A stretch of 64,000 bases of DNA from Siphonodentalium dalli (Eukaryota; Mollusca; Scaphopoda; Gadilida; Siphonodentaliidae), in NCBI GenBank assembly GCA_032622095.1, contig CP136063.1, forward strand, positions 11,761,814 to 11,825,813, read 5' to 3'. Below are positions 1-11,810 of this stretch, one piece after another. Position 1 is the stretch's first letter, and the number at the start of each line of letters is the position of its first letter. A program made the translations under genes and the position numbers. The notes under the pieces are model-generated. The model did not search any database and was not told the DNA's origin. It saw only the letters and a list, made by a program, of their open reading frames with translations.

Positions 1-865
1 CTCCCTACATTTCTTCAGAATTGCCCATCAATGGAAAAAATGTGTTCAAAAACAATATCACTTCTGTGGTTCTTTATTTATCACACACAATTTAACCCCA
101 CCCCCTTTAACAAATTATTCATCAAAAAAGCACAATTTTCAACCACCAGTCATGTTCAGGCCCCATTTTCACTCAGTTTTAGGGGTCTGGTGTTGCAAAC
201 TTGGATCAGCTATGGAAGACTGTTCAATATTCTTTCCATGAGAGAACGTCTGGTGATGTGAGGTCATTGAGTCCAGATCTGATCAGCTGAGCATCAAGCG
301 CATGACTTTATCAGCACATTGAAGAATAAAATATGACATTTTCAGGTCTGCAAGGGTGATCCAAGATAACTGGATGTGGGTGTATATTGAATTAGTTGAA
401 TAAAGATATGCTCTCTTTGAATTACTGAAGCATTTTCTTAAATGTGTCCAAGTTTTAGTGCTATTAACCTTCAAATGACCATACCCACCAGTGGAAATGA
501 CACACTTTTATGATATATATCTGTATATCACTGGCTATAAAATCCAAAATACTTGTTAAATTAGGTTCTTATAACAATTGATATATGTGTCGTTGACATG
601 CCCATGGTATGGGTCATTTGCATTATCATGTGACTATTACCACCTTGAAATGTTTTGAAAATACCTTGAAAAATTGGCATTTTTTATGAAAAATCTTACT
701 ATTTTTTTGGCTGATGTAAGTGAAAGAAGGCATCAGCAGCAAGAATAGCCACATCAAGCATGAGATATTCATTGGACTGAAAGACCAGGCTCTGTAAAAT
801 GCATTAAAATGCTTTAAAGTGACTCCCAGGAATCAAAAATGATAAAAAGCTATTTTTTCCCTTTA
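1..865. other. AT-rich sequence without recognisable gene
   Basis: Only short open frames lacking family features occur here. I see no RNA gene, transposon end or tandem repeat. Confidence 0.5.
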
Positions 866-1301
866 GGTTACACTGGTGTAAATGTTTTCCATAGGCCTCA
901 GTGCTAACGTTTTAGCGTATAGTGTTGGCAATATAAATGTTTGGTCCAAAATTTTCTTTAAATCTGAAAAATTGACATTTTGGGAAACGTTTTACACAAA
1001 AAAATTATGTCTGTCTAGCAGGGAATTCGCCTTTAAATCTTATGTTTTCGTAACTAGTGTCAGAACCGCATAAAAAAATACAGTCATATTTTAGACCACA
1101 CCAAAAAATTCAAACTTCACTACAAAGGGTTAATTCCTGTGCCAATGGGAAATCATAGGGAAGAGGTGTGATGATTTTTTTATGTGAAAAGCACACAAGG
1201 CTATTGACCAATCAGGGCCCAGTGTCTATTTTATTCTCTCCTATATATTCCTCCCGCATCCGCTAGATGTCACTCGGAACCTTATTTACACCAGTGTAAC
1301 C
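866..1301. mobile_element. 436-bp MITE with GGTTACACTGGTGTAAAT ends
   Basis: The element starts GGTTACACTGGTGTAAAT and ends in its exact inverse complement. The flanks are TTTA on the left and TAAA on the right. It has no coding capacity. Read in reverse it is a diverged relative of the 452-bp units at 8239 and 12716: a GCGGGAGGA block follows the terminus, then a TGATTGGT block, and near the other end a TCCCTGCTAGAC block. The family is therefore the non-autonomous or solo form of the larger transposon at 8239-13167. Confidence 0.85.
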
Positions 1302-1734
1302 TAAAATGCATCAATGCAACTGATTGTCTTAAAGAGACATATGCTGACCCTCTCAGGCAAAAAATGTATCTTCAAATCTTTCATCCTCTCAAATTTTAAT
1401 TACTGCCCTCTTACCTGGCATGAAATATGGACTTGTTGTGCACATTACTGTGTCGTATATGAATATACACACTTGTGTCTTACGATTTTGATCGAGTCAG
1501 GGCTACCTGTCCTCAGTGAGTTTATTCGTCTGTTACAATGTTTTAGCTAATATACATATAATTTATTTTTCAGATAGGTTGTGTTTTATTCAAGTTACTG
1601 TTTATGTACATTTTAATTATTTTACAAGTTAGTGAAGAGCTTAATGCTCAAGTTTGTAGTTTAATATGCCCGACTTCATAAATAAAGCGTTTGAACTTTG
1701 AACTTGATTTTATGTACATATCATGTTGATACGA
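1302..1734. other. Intergenic, nothing recognised
   Basis: No gene or repeat structure was recognised apart from a short zinc-finger-linker-like stretch near the right edge, described in the findings. Confidence 0.4.
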
Positions 1735-2660
1735 ACGACCCCCAGTGTGAATCTTCTTATATAGCGAAAATGATATATGTTGGAAGCACTCTCTTGCAAC
1801 AGATATGATTTGAGCTATGGTAGCGGCCATTTTGGCAGTCATCTTGAGTATTTAATTGTCGATTTTGTCCAGTTTATGTCATTTGTCACAGCATGTCATA
1901 ATGCATACATCGTATCGTATTTATGCTGCCATATATGATGTTATTGATACGGAATTGTCGCTGATAGACTAGCAGAACTGGGGTCTAACCCAAAATTCTC
2001 TGTTAAAGTTTTTTTCTCTGTTGATAATATATCACGGGGATGTCTTTATTGATATTCCGGTTGATGTGGATGTGTAACCTTTGGGGAACTTTGTTTTATT
2101 CAAAATGGCCGCTGAGTGCCCGAAAGTCTTAAATATTGTGTATACTTTGACCATGTCAGCGGCAATTCCGTATCAATGACAGCATATGTGGCAGCAGAAA
2201 TACGATAAGATGTATCAATTATGAAATGTTGTGACAAATTACATTATTTGGACAAAATAGACTATTAAATATGCAAGATGGCTGCCAAAATGGCCGCACT
2301 CATTTATCAAATCATAACTGTTGGTAGTCTATCAAGGCAGTGCTTCCGACATTTAATATTTTCGCTTTATTTGGTAACAACATGTAATTAGGACAGAAAC
2401 AATAGAATTATTATGACATATGTAAATCAGCATTGGTGTATTGAAGAAATAATTTACCTAGAACAGTCAGTGTATGTCATCAGTATCTTCCTCGTCATGT
2501 TGATGTGTCAGCTCGTTCGTACACGGCCGTCCCACCACACGAACAGAACGCCGTGCAAGTTATACTTGAAGCACAACAACATCTAATGGGTTTTAGTATA
2601 GTCTCAGGAGCTAGTGGTTTCCGAGTTGGGACAACGGTTGGACGAGTGATCCGTTCTCTC
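1735..2660. repeat. Fold-back pair of a dispersed repeat
   Basis: The segment 1780-1975 is an inverted, diverged copy of 2150-2420. Shared landmarks are a block reading GCGGCCATTTTGGCAG or its complement and a block around GATACGGAATTG. The direct-orientation copy continues through 2660 and recurs at about 18150-18830; an inverted fragment lies at 5840-6096. No coding capacity or clear termini were found, so the class is unknown. Confidence 0.7.
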
Positions 2661-3097
2661 TCGACCAGCCGTAATCAGTTGAATTGAGATCAGCAGGTGT
2701 GTCCTCAAGCGCATGTCTCCATACACTTACGTGTAAGTGGGCGTGTTTAATATTTTTTCATTAAAGCATCACCGGTTGGAGGTAGAGAAATCAGTTTTAG
2801 CGCTGCAGCCATGCTGCGGCTAACTTTGTTGGACCATATCTTCCGTCGAGCATCTGTGGTTGATTGGCAATGTGGTTGTCCATAGCAATCCAAAATAAAT
2901 GGCTTAGCCGCACCTACAACTCTCTCTCTATTGCAGCAGATGGCACACTGTTATTTGTTAGATTGTGATTACTAACTTTGAGAATCTTAAGGGCAGTACA
3001 TTCCCCTATGCCATGTAGAGCCACGACCGTGTCACATCATGTGAGTCAATGCATTGGTAAAAGGTCACGAGCGATATTCATGTGAGCTTTGGGCGTT
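2661..3097. other. Intergenic, nothing recognised
   Basis: No convincing gene, tandem repeat or transposon terminus is visible. Confidence 0.4.
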
Positions 3098-5463
3098 TCA
3101 TTGATGTTTATTTGTGATCCGTCCCTTTGCCGGTGGTACCATCAGTATATGGCCGGATAAATCACCGTGATAAAGGAAATGAAGTAACATTACAAATATG
3201 TCAGTGTCATCTGCCATAACTAACGATGATTGGGCGGCTACTCTCGCAACCCGTTGAACAATGAGAGTATCTCCTACTTCGTGGGTCGATCTGATATCAC
3301 GCCTATTGATACATATGCCCTTATTAATATCTTCAGGAATGGGATCCTTTCCTGTTACTACGAGTCGTTTATTTGTATTGGCAAAACATTCCTGGTACAC
3401 CTGGAGATAATTAATAATCATGTCAATAAGCTGTGCTTTGTTGTCACTCACTGTCAGGATAACCTTTTGTGGAGGTAGCCTCGTGTTTCGCTTGAGTGTG
3501 AAGACTCTGCTAGCCTGTTTGTCGCGGGCTAATCGCGTCGATTCTTTGATGCTGAGTATACCTATCGAATGTCAAGTATACATCTGTCTTCTTTCTCAGT
3601 GTTGTAAGTATATAAGACCCGAAATTCATCAAGGAAATCTTGCACTACTCCCAGCGATGGTCATCGTATTGTCCATATAATTGCACAGCCATGTAGGAAG
3701 GTGGCGTGGCTGACACTCGCACTTTGGTACGTCCGCAATGATGTCAACACGTAGCGCATTCTTCAGGATTGATTTGGACTTTGTTTCCTTCATATGTCCG
3801 TTAGACTCAAACATGGACGGTGGATAGGGTGGTAGCTCATACGAAAAGATGTCATCAATATCCAAGCTCCTCGTACTATTCTTCAATCCCATTGCCCTCG
3901 CATAGATCACTTCTGTGTCGAAAAGTTGTACGTTGCCAATGTTTATATGCTTACTAGCTGCTGTAATTGTTTTCACGTTCCGGTTTATTGCATTATGGAA
4001 ACTGGACGGCCAATCGTTTTCGAAATTTATCATCTGTTATCGTCCAAGTTCCACCGCCTTATCTAGATTGGCGGAGGAATGGGTAGTCACTCGTCCGGAC
4101 TCCACATTGACGATCCCTTGTGGATGCTGCTTCGGATCAAGTGGGTCAATGCACAGCTCAAGCTTATGCTTTAGTGAATCTCGATCAGCCTTGTCAACCT
4201 TTATTTTTGAACTTGATTCTTCTTTATGACATGTCTGAGTGCATTCGCCTCCCTTCTCTCGCATACAATCCAAATCGTATATCAGGCAGTTGTATGTATT
4301 CAAACTCCATGCCCATGTACGAACACTATCTGGTTTCAGCGTGATGCCGATTATAGCTGAGCGTCCATGACCATACCGCATGAAGGTGGTCTCAATCGCC
4401 ATGTCACTCCAAATGCCATTAAAATGCCACTATTGTGGTGCATAGTGTGCTCACCCTTCGTGACTGGCGCCTAAGCATCATCAGGTAGTGATTCCATTGA
4501 CCGCAGGTAAAGGATGCATATCTGACATAATGAGTGTGTCCAGCTGCGAAGACAAGATGAATCATCTCATCAACGGTGTTTAGATGGAGCGGCCAATCAG
4601 ATTCCCGCTCTACTCTAATATATCTCAGTATTATGAACATGAGCTTGATTAGACATAGCGGTTCTGCTCTCACATGCGGATGCCTCCAGAACAACCAAGA
4701 GGTCACACGTGCATCGCATATAATCGTGTGTTTCCAATACTGCTCGGAGTAACTCTTCTGTCAACAGACGCAAAGCTCTTATATTTTGAGGAAACTTCTT
4801 TCTTGCCTTTGAGCATTTTTAAGAATCCGCCAAAAGTCGACTCTAAAATTTCTGTCAGGCCGGTTCCCATCATCAGTGACCCGATGGATCCACAATAGCT
4901 CATGAGCAAATGCATACATACTAACATGTCATACAGTCTCTGTGGTACCTTGCCCCGACAACGTGCAAATCACTAACCACACTCTGAATTCTACCCCGAA
5001 CCTCTTCTGCCCACTCGTCTCTTCGCAAATCACACTTCTCCACAAGAGCGACCTTATACGGCTTCCCATCTACTGTTTGCGTTGATCGGTAAATGAAAGC
5101 AGGACGCCATCGATCTGGATGTCTGGGTTCTTTTTCGACATTACATGTCTCACCACAGTATAGACAATCAGTTTGAAAATTAAAGTTGCCAGCTGACCTA
5201 CGTGAACGTGTCGGTGGAATATCTGGTGAATTGCTGCGTTTGGATGCTTCAACACTAGTTTTTAATGTGTATCTGGAAACACAATTGCTGTGAAACGACA
5301 CTTTAAGTTTGCTGTCTATATTAAGACTTCGTTCGAGTGCTTCATGCAGGCCATCGCCATATACTTTGCCCGCGTATATTATAGAGTGTATGCGCTCCTC
5401 ACCGGCATTTCCAGTGCACTTCTCATTGCTATTGTAATGTGATTTGAATAAGCATTTCGACAT
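3098..5463 (-). pseudogene. Broken large gene, probably transposon-derived
   Basis: Six successive minus-strand open pieces (5463-4921, 4927-4703, 4706-4419, 4402-4037, 4033-3629, 3451-3098) follow each other in changing frames and are best read as one decayed gene of about 2.4 kb. The first piece begins at an ATG and is Cys/His-rich (CLYCGETC near residue 100; YHRDC near its end). A middle piece carries WPLHLNTVDEMIHLVF followed by HYVRYASF. The last piece contains MADDTDIFVMLLHF, an acidic DDTD stretch in a hydrophobic strand that could be part of a nuclease or transposase fold. I recall similar layouts in repeated uncharacterised invertebrate proteins but cannot name the family. The frame changes and stops argue against function; exons of a spliced gene are the alternative. 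Confidence 0.55.
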
Positions 5464-5839
5464 ACTTGACCTATTTTTGTTCTACATGCATACGAGAATA
5501 CGTGACATAACAAAAACCGGTCTAATAATATTGGGCGTCACCGTTGAGTCATGTTTCGAAAGTGTACATTTTCGTAACATGAAAATGTAGATTATATGAC
5601 GGCCATTTTGACCGCCATTTTGTAAAATCCTATAAAAGTAAGATCTTGACATTTTTGTGATCTGGTGTGAACATACGCACATAAACCAACGTTCTTACGT
5701 GATTTCCAACTTCTGCTACAGAACAAAACATGATCACACCCGTATGGCCATATGCCGTTTTAGGTAGGTTGTTGCAATGTTGAATATTTAAATTTCCCCA
5801 AGGGTTACATGAGCACATCAACCGGAAAACATTTGCCGA
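5464..5839. other. Intergenic, nothing recognised
   Basis: AT-rich sequence with a short stretch resembling the GGCCATTTTG-containing dispersed repeats; no gene is supported. Confidence 0.4.
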
Positions 5840-6096
5840 GATACTACTGATGAATTTTCCGCCGAGAAAAAAACAGAGAATTTTGGGTTAGGCCAAAATT
5901 CGGCTCTTGGCTGCTGGACTATGACATGGTCAAGGTATACACACTATTGAAGACTATTGGGCACTCAGCGGCCATCTTGAATACAAATAGTTCTCCAAAG
6001 GTTACACATCCACATCAACCGGAATATCAATAAAGACACCCCTGTGATACATTATCAACAGAGATAAAAACTTTAACAGGGAATTTTGGGTTAGAC
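5840..6096 (-). repeat. Inverted fragment of the dispersed repeat
   Basis: On the minus strand this copy contains the same landmarks as 1981-2150 and 18155-18320: a start near TCTAACCCAAAATTC, then TTGATATTCCGGTTGATGTG, then a block around GGCCGCTGAGTGCCC. It abuts the degenerate 3' end of the neighbouring zinc-finger pseudogene. Confidence 0.75.
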
Positions 6097-7584
6097 CCCA
6101 GTGTGAATCCTCCTATATGTTTCATCAGGTTACTCGTCCAAAAAAAAAATTCTCACACACATCGCATTGATCCCGCTCCCCCGTGTGGGCCACCATATGT
6201 TCCGTCCGATCACCCGACTGAGCAAATGATGTCTCGCACATATCACAGTGTTACGGACGATCCCCAAAGTGAATCATATTGTGTTTATTCAGGTGACTCG
6301 ATCGAGCAAATGATTTCTCGCACACATCGCATTCATACGGGCAATCCCCCGTGTGAATCCTCGTATGTCTCGTCAGGGTAACCGAATGAGTAAATAATTT
6401 ATCGCACACATCACATTGATACGGGCGGTCCCCCGTGTGGATCCTCTTATGTCTCGTCAAGTCAATCGACCGAGTAAACGATTTCTCGCACAGATCGCAT
6501 TAATACGGGTGGTCCCCCGTGTGGATCCTCTTATGTCTCGTCAGGGTAACCGACGCAGTAAATGATTTCTCGCACACATCACATTGATACGGGCGATCAC
6601 CAGTGTGGATCCTCTTATGATTCAACAATTCATTGGACCGAGTAAATGATTTATCGCACACATCGCATTGATACGGGCGGTCCCCCGTGTGGACCCACTT
6701 ATGTCTCGTCAGGTCACTCGACGCAGTAAATGATTTCTCGCACACATCGCATTGATACGGGCGTTCACCAGTGTGGATCCTCATATGATGCACTAAGTCA
6801 CTGGGCCGAGCAAATGATTTATCACACACATTACATTGATACGGGCGATCCCCGGTGTGGACCCTCTTATGCGTCGTGAGGTTACTCGACTGGGTAAATG
6901 TTTTATCACACACATCACATTGATACGGGCGATCGCCAGTGTGGACCCTCTTATGTTTCGTCAGGGATCTCGACACGGTGAATGAACTATCGCACATATC
7001 ACAGTGATATGGCCTATCGCCTGTATGGATCATCTTATGTATCTTCAGATTACCCAACTGAGTAAATGATTTCTCGCACACATCACATTGATACGGGCGA
7101 TCCCTGGTGTGGGTCCTCTTATGCACAGTCAGGTGACTCGACTCAGTAAATGACTTCTCGCACACATCACATTGATACGGGCGATCCCCGGTGTGAACCC
7201 TCTTATGCCTCGTCAGGCTACACGTCTGAGTGAATGATTTCTCGCACACATCACATTGGTACGGGCGAACACCCGCGGCGATTCTCTTATGTAAGAGCAA
7301 CTGCCGAGATGTGCTGCATGGTTTCGGCCCATATCGCACGGATGGCCGAACAGACGTGTGTTTTGTCCACAGGCCTTCCAAATAGTGAGTGATAAATAAT
7401 TAAAATAATTTTTGTATTAATATTTACATATATGTAAATATTAATAAAATAAAATATTTTAATTAGTATCACTCGCTGATTGGAAGGCCTGTGGTTTTGT
7501 CTTATGGCGCAAACTGCTCAACGAATTAATGCATGTCTGCGAACTTGTCGTAGGTTTGTGTTTATCATCTCGGACATTCTCCAT
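6097..7584 (-). pseudogene. C2H2 zinc-finger gene broken by a MITE and stops
   Basis: On the minus strand a leader beginning with an ATG at 7584 matches the N-terminal leaders of the zinc-finger genes at 13344 and 42423 (a TSSQTCINSLSSL block here against TSQTGVDSFSQF there). The leader is cut by the MITE at 7368-7493. After the insert come a degenerate first finger and about twelve recognisable C2H2 fingers of form CDVCEKSF-x9-10-H-x3-H joined by TGDRPYQ linkers. In-frame stops replace the linker glutamine near 6500 and a linker tyrosine near 6250, and the last fingers before 6097 are decayed. It would have been a DNA-binding nuclear protein. The insertion plus at least two stops make it a pseudogene. 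Confidence 0.85.
7368..7493. mobile_element. hAT-type MITE, 126 bp, with 8-bp TSD
   Basis: The element starts CACAGGCCTTCCAAATAGTG and ends in its near-complement (ATTGGAAGGCCTGTG), with a very AT-rich self-complementary centre, so the whole unit can fold into one hairpin. It is bounded by the exact 8-bp direct repeat GTTTTGTC at 7360-7367 and 7494-7501. An 8-bp target duplication with short inverted ends is the hAT superfamily signature. It interrupts the leader of the zinc-finger pseudogene. Confidence 0.9.
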
Positions 7585-7781
7585 CGGTGGTTCAACCTCC
7601 CCTATCTGTTCCGTGGAAGACCTAATCTGCACCCGTCTTAGCCTGCACGGAATTACCTGACTAAAGTGAACATAAATGATCATATAAGAGTTAAATGTAT
7701 CCGACAGACGATCGATGATTAAGTTAAGAAATCGTCGGATGTTAAGCGGCTACGAAAATAGAAATGTTTATATCCTGAAAC

Positions 7782-7833
7782 AGGCGTGTTAAAAAAGTGG
7801 TCGTTACTAGCGGTGGGCAGAATAGAACAATGT
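7782..7833 (-). promoter_or_regulatory. Conserved upstream block of zinc-finger family
   Basis: On the minus strand the block reads ACATTGTTCTATTCTGCCC and then CCGCTA, followed about 20 bp later by TTTTTTAACACGCC. A closely similar block with the same spacing lies upstream of the genes at 13344 (13203-13258) and 42423 (42555-42606). Conservation outside coding DNA suggests a shared core promoter or 5' UTR. Confidence 0.6.
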
Positions 7834-8234
7834 CCTAATACATAGTTAACGAAAGTAATGGGGCTTCCACGGAGGCCACATCCACATCGGTAGTACCGGT
7901 TACTTGTACTAATACTTTCTAGTACCGAGATATACTTGGTAAGTGATAAGATCAGCACTTACTTGCCCTTATATTAACTATAACTGAACCATGCAGTCTT
8001 ATTTGTATTATTCGTACCACTGGGGAGGATCTATTCCTTGAAATGTGGTGCTCTACCAATTTTTTGAGCAATTTTTATTGTGACATTCCTGTAGAGCTAA
8101 TCCTCATATTGGTTTATTAGTCGGCCTAATTTAAATGCAATGTGTGTATGCATTGCATCGACTTCTTGTTTACTACACTAAACGTCAGCCTAATTTAAAT
8201 AGCTCAGCAACACTTTGCCCTTCCTGGTCCGACC
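7834..8234. other. Intergenic, nothing recognised
   Basis: No gene or repeat was recognised; the right edge is the AGTA flank of the next transposon. Confidence 0.4.
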
Positions 8235-8238
8235 AGTA

Positions 8239-8690
8239 GGTTACACTGGTGTAAATACTATAGGCAGCTCCCCCCTGCGGTTGCGGGAGGAGTATAGAGT
8301 TTCACAGTTAAAACACTCTGGGCTGTGATTGGTTGCATGAATTAAATGTAAACTGTTGACAAAAATTCAAGGAATCATTCTCCCACAAACTTCATTTGCC
8401 AAGAGGCCCATTCATTAAAGGTGAAGTCTGTTGTGGCTGTTTAGAAATTTTAAGTGTGATTGAAAAAATGACAATATTTTTTTAGTGCGGAACTGACCCT
8501 AGTCATGAAAAAACGAAAATTTGAAGTGGATTCCCTGCTAGACGGTGTTGATTTTCTTATTGGGAAAGTTTCCACAGATGTCAAGCTCACATAATCCGAA
8601 GGCAGTTTGAACAGTTTCCATTTGACCTCTGATGCAGATCAACAAACGTTAACATTGAAGCCTATGGGAAATATTTACACCAGTGTAACC
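8239..8690. repeat. Left 452-bp terminal direct repeat
   Basis: This block has inverted termini of its own (GGTTACACTGGTGTAAAT and complement). It matches 12716-13167 over its whole length with one visible difference (CCATTTGACC here, CCATTCGACC in the right copy). Confidence 0.95.
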
Positions 8691-8771
8691 TAAAGGTATT
8701 TATCCAGTTCCTGATAGCATGTCCCAAATCCAATTTTTAAACACACATTTAAGTCATACAAGTGAATAAAC

Positions 8772-9170
8772 ATGGAGGAGAGTCAATTTTATGATTTTTA
8801 CAATGCGAAATTATCCGAAAAATCGAGATTTGAGGGGTTGTTCGACTGTCGCGTTTGGACAGGTCGGACAAGAAAGGACGGTTATGGATATTTATATGTC
8901 AAGTTCCCGTCGAGTTATAATTCTGAGCCCGGTCAGCCGAGAAAGGATTGGGGTGTCCACCGAATAGCATTCGTCATAAAACACAGACTCGCGATGTCTC
9001 CACCCGCCTATTACCCTGGCAGCCTCGAACTTAGTCACATATGCCATAGGAAGACATGTGTAAATCCCGACCACATTGTTATGGAAAGCCATGAAAAAAA
9101 TGTTGAACGACGCCATTGCGAGGGACAGAAATATTGCACTAGGGCACATAGACCCTTTTGTCTGATTTGA
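8772..9170 (+). CDS. I-PpoI-like His-Me finger endonuclease
   Basis: This is a 132-residue protein starting at the first ATG after the left repeat. It carries the zinc-binding loop signature of the I-PpoI group of His-Cys box homing endonucleases: a Cys in the CRVWTG stretch (residue 26), VHRIAF around residue 62, LSHICHRKTCVNPDH at 87-101, then ESHEKN at 105-110 and a final Cys cluster (116-130). By analogy, His89 would be the general base, Asn110 the metal ligand, and C91, C96 and H101 structural zinc ligands. The expected role is DNA cleavage in the nucleus. Freestanding copies are common in invertebrates. Its place inside a transposon suggests mobility, or a part in element movement; the latter is inference. 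It converges on the transposase gene with only 20 bp between stop codons. Confidence 0.8.
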   Translation: MEESQFYDFYNAKLSEKSRFEGLFDCRVWTGRTRKDGYGYLYVKFPSSYNSEPGQPRKDWGVHRIAFVIKHRLAMSPPAYYPGSLELSHICHRKTCVNPDHIVMESHEKNVERRHCEGQKYCTRAHRPFCLI

Positions 9171-9190
9171 GTTAAAGAGAAAGGTACATT

Positions 9191-11777
9191 TCACCTCCTT
9201 GGTTTAACCCTTTTCCACTTGGATGACTTAGTGTATGTGTGTTCCTTTAACTGTTTGGGACATGCTTCAGGTGGAATCATGATATCCTTCTGATAGGCAA
9301 TTTCCTCACTATGTTTGTCGTAGAGAGCATATAACTTTGCCCTCCTGTCCACTCTTGCCCGTTTGGACTTTTTGGTCATTTTATATGATCTCAAGTCATT
9401 TCCAGCCTTCTGCACTGCTGCAAGTCTTTTGGACACTTTTGATCTTGGGTGAATCTCACAATCAAGTTCTTTACACAACACAGATATGGAATTCCCACAG
9501 CCTACATTTGTGGAATGGCAAGCTGAATGTGCACGCCCACTAACATTTCGGGTAAATGTCACATTTTTGGGCAGAGATACCCGAATTGCTCTGTTGAATG
9601 CCTCGGCTTTTTGCGTGTTCATGCCAAGAAAAGTCTTGTCAATCATTTGTGGACACAGTCTGTAGTCAACACACTCCGTGAGAATATCCGAACAGTCCGA
9701 AGTTTTATTGATCGTAAATTTGGGTCCTAGCACAGTTTCATTTTTAACGATCCAGTTGGATTTTTTCGTTCCCTTGCACAGATATGAGTATTTTTTACAC
9801 ATAACATGGGAGTTTTGGAAACACTTCACTATTGCTTCTTTCACATTCAGTAAATGTTTCTTCATCCCTTCAGCGTTGGCTTTGAAATGCTTTCCCGCAG
9901 ATGTCAATTCACCCTGACATCGATCAGAAATGTTCATTGCGAGTTTATTTATCAGTTTTGATTTGCTTTTTAGGTCAGGTCCAGCGATGAGAGTTGGCAG
10001 CGTCTTATGGTTTTTGATGAATTTCCGATGGTTTCTCGACACATGAGCTGAGTCCAGTTGATGAGTTGGTCTGGTCGCTGTTGCTCCTTCGTCATAGAGA
10101 TCCTCACAGCCTTTGAAGCCCGCTGCATCGGGATCAGTAACAAGGTGACCAATCTCGATATTGCTATTGGTTTTCATTTCACCAAATGCTTCTTTCGCCC
10201 ATGTTCTCTCATCGCCGATGCTCTTCTCAAATGGAATCGTTGCGAAACAGTCTTTCCCACATGTGTGATTATCACATTTATTCAGGTGTTTGCGTTTCGA
10301 ACAAAGCTTGTTGTGCACCACAAGTCCAATAATGTCATGTGACGGCGTTAGATTTTCAACAACACTGTATATAACTTGAGTGCTTGGTTGAAATGGGTTT
10401 CTGCCACATCCAGAATAAATCGGATTATTATAAAGTCCATCTGCCTGTGCGTCGATGATATGTGGACTCTTCTTTCCATCAGTTTGTTGTTTATGTATGA
10501 GTTTCGAACGTCTTTCTCTGAGATCCTTTTTATTTATTTCCTCAATTTTTGGTAAACTTTTATTTGCTGTGCTCTGAATTGACTTTTCGGCTGGCGGGGG
10601 AATATTAGCACTTGCACATATGCGTCTGAATCCTCCTGCTGCAATGGGTGTTTTAGATAATCCGACTGAAAGTCCAACATTTGGTTTTGCTGGTCTCCTG
10701 CCACGGTTCCCTGTTATAATTTCATCATACAGGTTGAAAATTTCAGATCTAAAATCACAACACGTGCAAATCATTTTCTCTCTACATCCAATTCCACGAA
10801 TTTCCTCAGCGTTCATGTCCCAGTATAGGAATCCTGTACACGTGGGTTTATATGCCCTATGTTTTTCGAAGGAAGAGTTCCACATCATCGCATTTCGGCG
10901 TATATTGACCACCCTGTTGATCCGCATTCGCATTGCCAACCACTGACACATCTCTTGTCTGGGCTATCATTTCTGAAAATTAAAAATTAAAATCCTAAAT
11001 TTTACTCTTTGAACCATATATATTAAAGGTACATACATATCGGTCTAACTGTGAGATATTTTTTTTCTTTAAAAACTGCCTGCTCCAAACAGTCCTTTGA
11101 ATGAATAGTAAACTAAAGCACTCACAGTGTTGCAATTTAATTTATATATATCTGCATGCAAAGCAATGTTATACCTGTGCTGTTTGCAATTAGTGACCCA
11201 ATTCATATGAACAGAATAAGGGGAGTAACTCTATCTGCAAATTATTAGGCTGAAAACCTGTGTTTTGACTCGGGGTACAGTTTTCAAATCATTTCCTGCA
11301 CACAGAGGTATGGGGGCATGTCAAATTTTGTCTTGCAGGAGGACACAGCCAAGATTTTGAAAAAAGATTTTAAAGGCATACACTTGATTTGAGAAGATCA
11401 AATATATGTTTAGTTTATTGATATTATAATGCTGAATTTCATACCCCCCCTATTTCTTATCTATATGATGAAAAGAACATGCATATAACATTGTTTGTTG
11501 CATGGAATATTGTGAGAGATGTTTACCTTTCATTTTTTCTTTCAGGCTCTTTGTTGTCAGATTGACCCTTCCCTCTTGGATTAAGACTGTTTGCAGCAGA
11601 CCGAGTTTGATGTGCTCTCACAGAGTTTGGCTTTTCGAGAATGTCCAGTGATGTAATGATCGTTCTTTCGCGTAAATGTTTCACTACTCTGTTATCCACA
11701 TATGGTTCTCGCTTGGCTTTATACAACTGTTTGTGTCCTGGTTTGAATCTGAGGGGATTATCAAATGTAAACTTCAT
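9191..11777 (-). CDS. Mutator-like DDE transposase, two exons
   Basis: The main exon encodes 586 residues from an ATG at 10951. ADGLYNN followed by a KLCSKRKHLNKC Cys/His cluster resembles the first catalytic Asp region of Mutator-like transposases. VTDPDAAGFKG followed by a His-containing stretch resembles the second, and NTQKAEAFNRAI followed by PKNVTF resembles the TQ-x-E-x-FN region with the catalytic Glu. The N-terminus has GCREKMICTCC, a possible zinc-binding site. The C-terminus is strongly basic. A shorter upstream open piece (ATG at 11777) ends at a good donor (AG/GTAAAC, exon end 11527). A CAG acceptor preceding 10958 rejoins it in the same phase, giving a predicted intron 11526-10959. 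It should bind the GGTTACAC termini and catalyse cut-and-paste transposition. The superfamily call rests on motif order only. Confidence 0.65.
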
Positions 11778-11810
11778 TGTCTCACAGTCCTCACAAATTC
11801 CAAAATCCAC

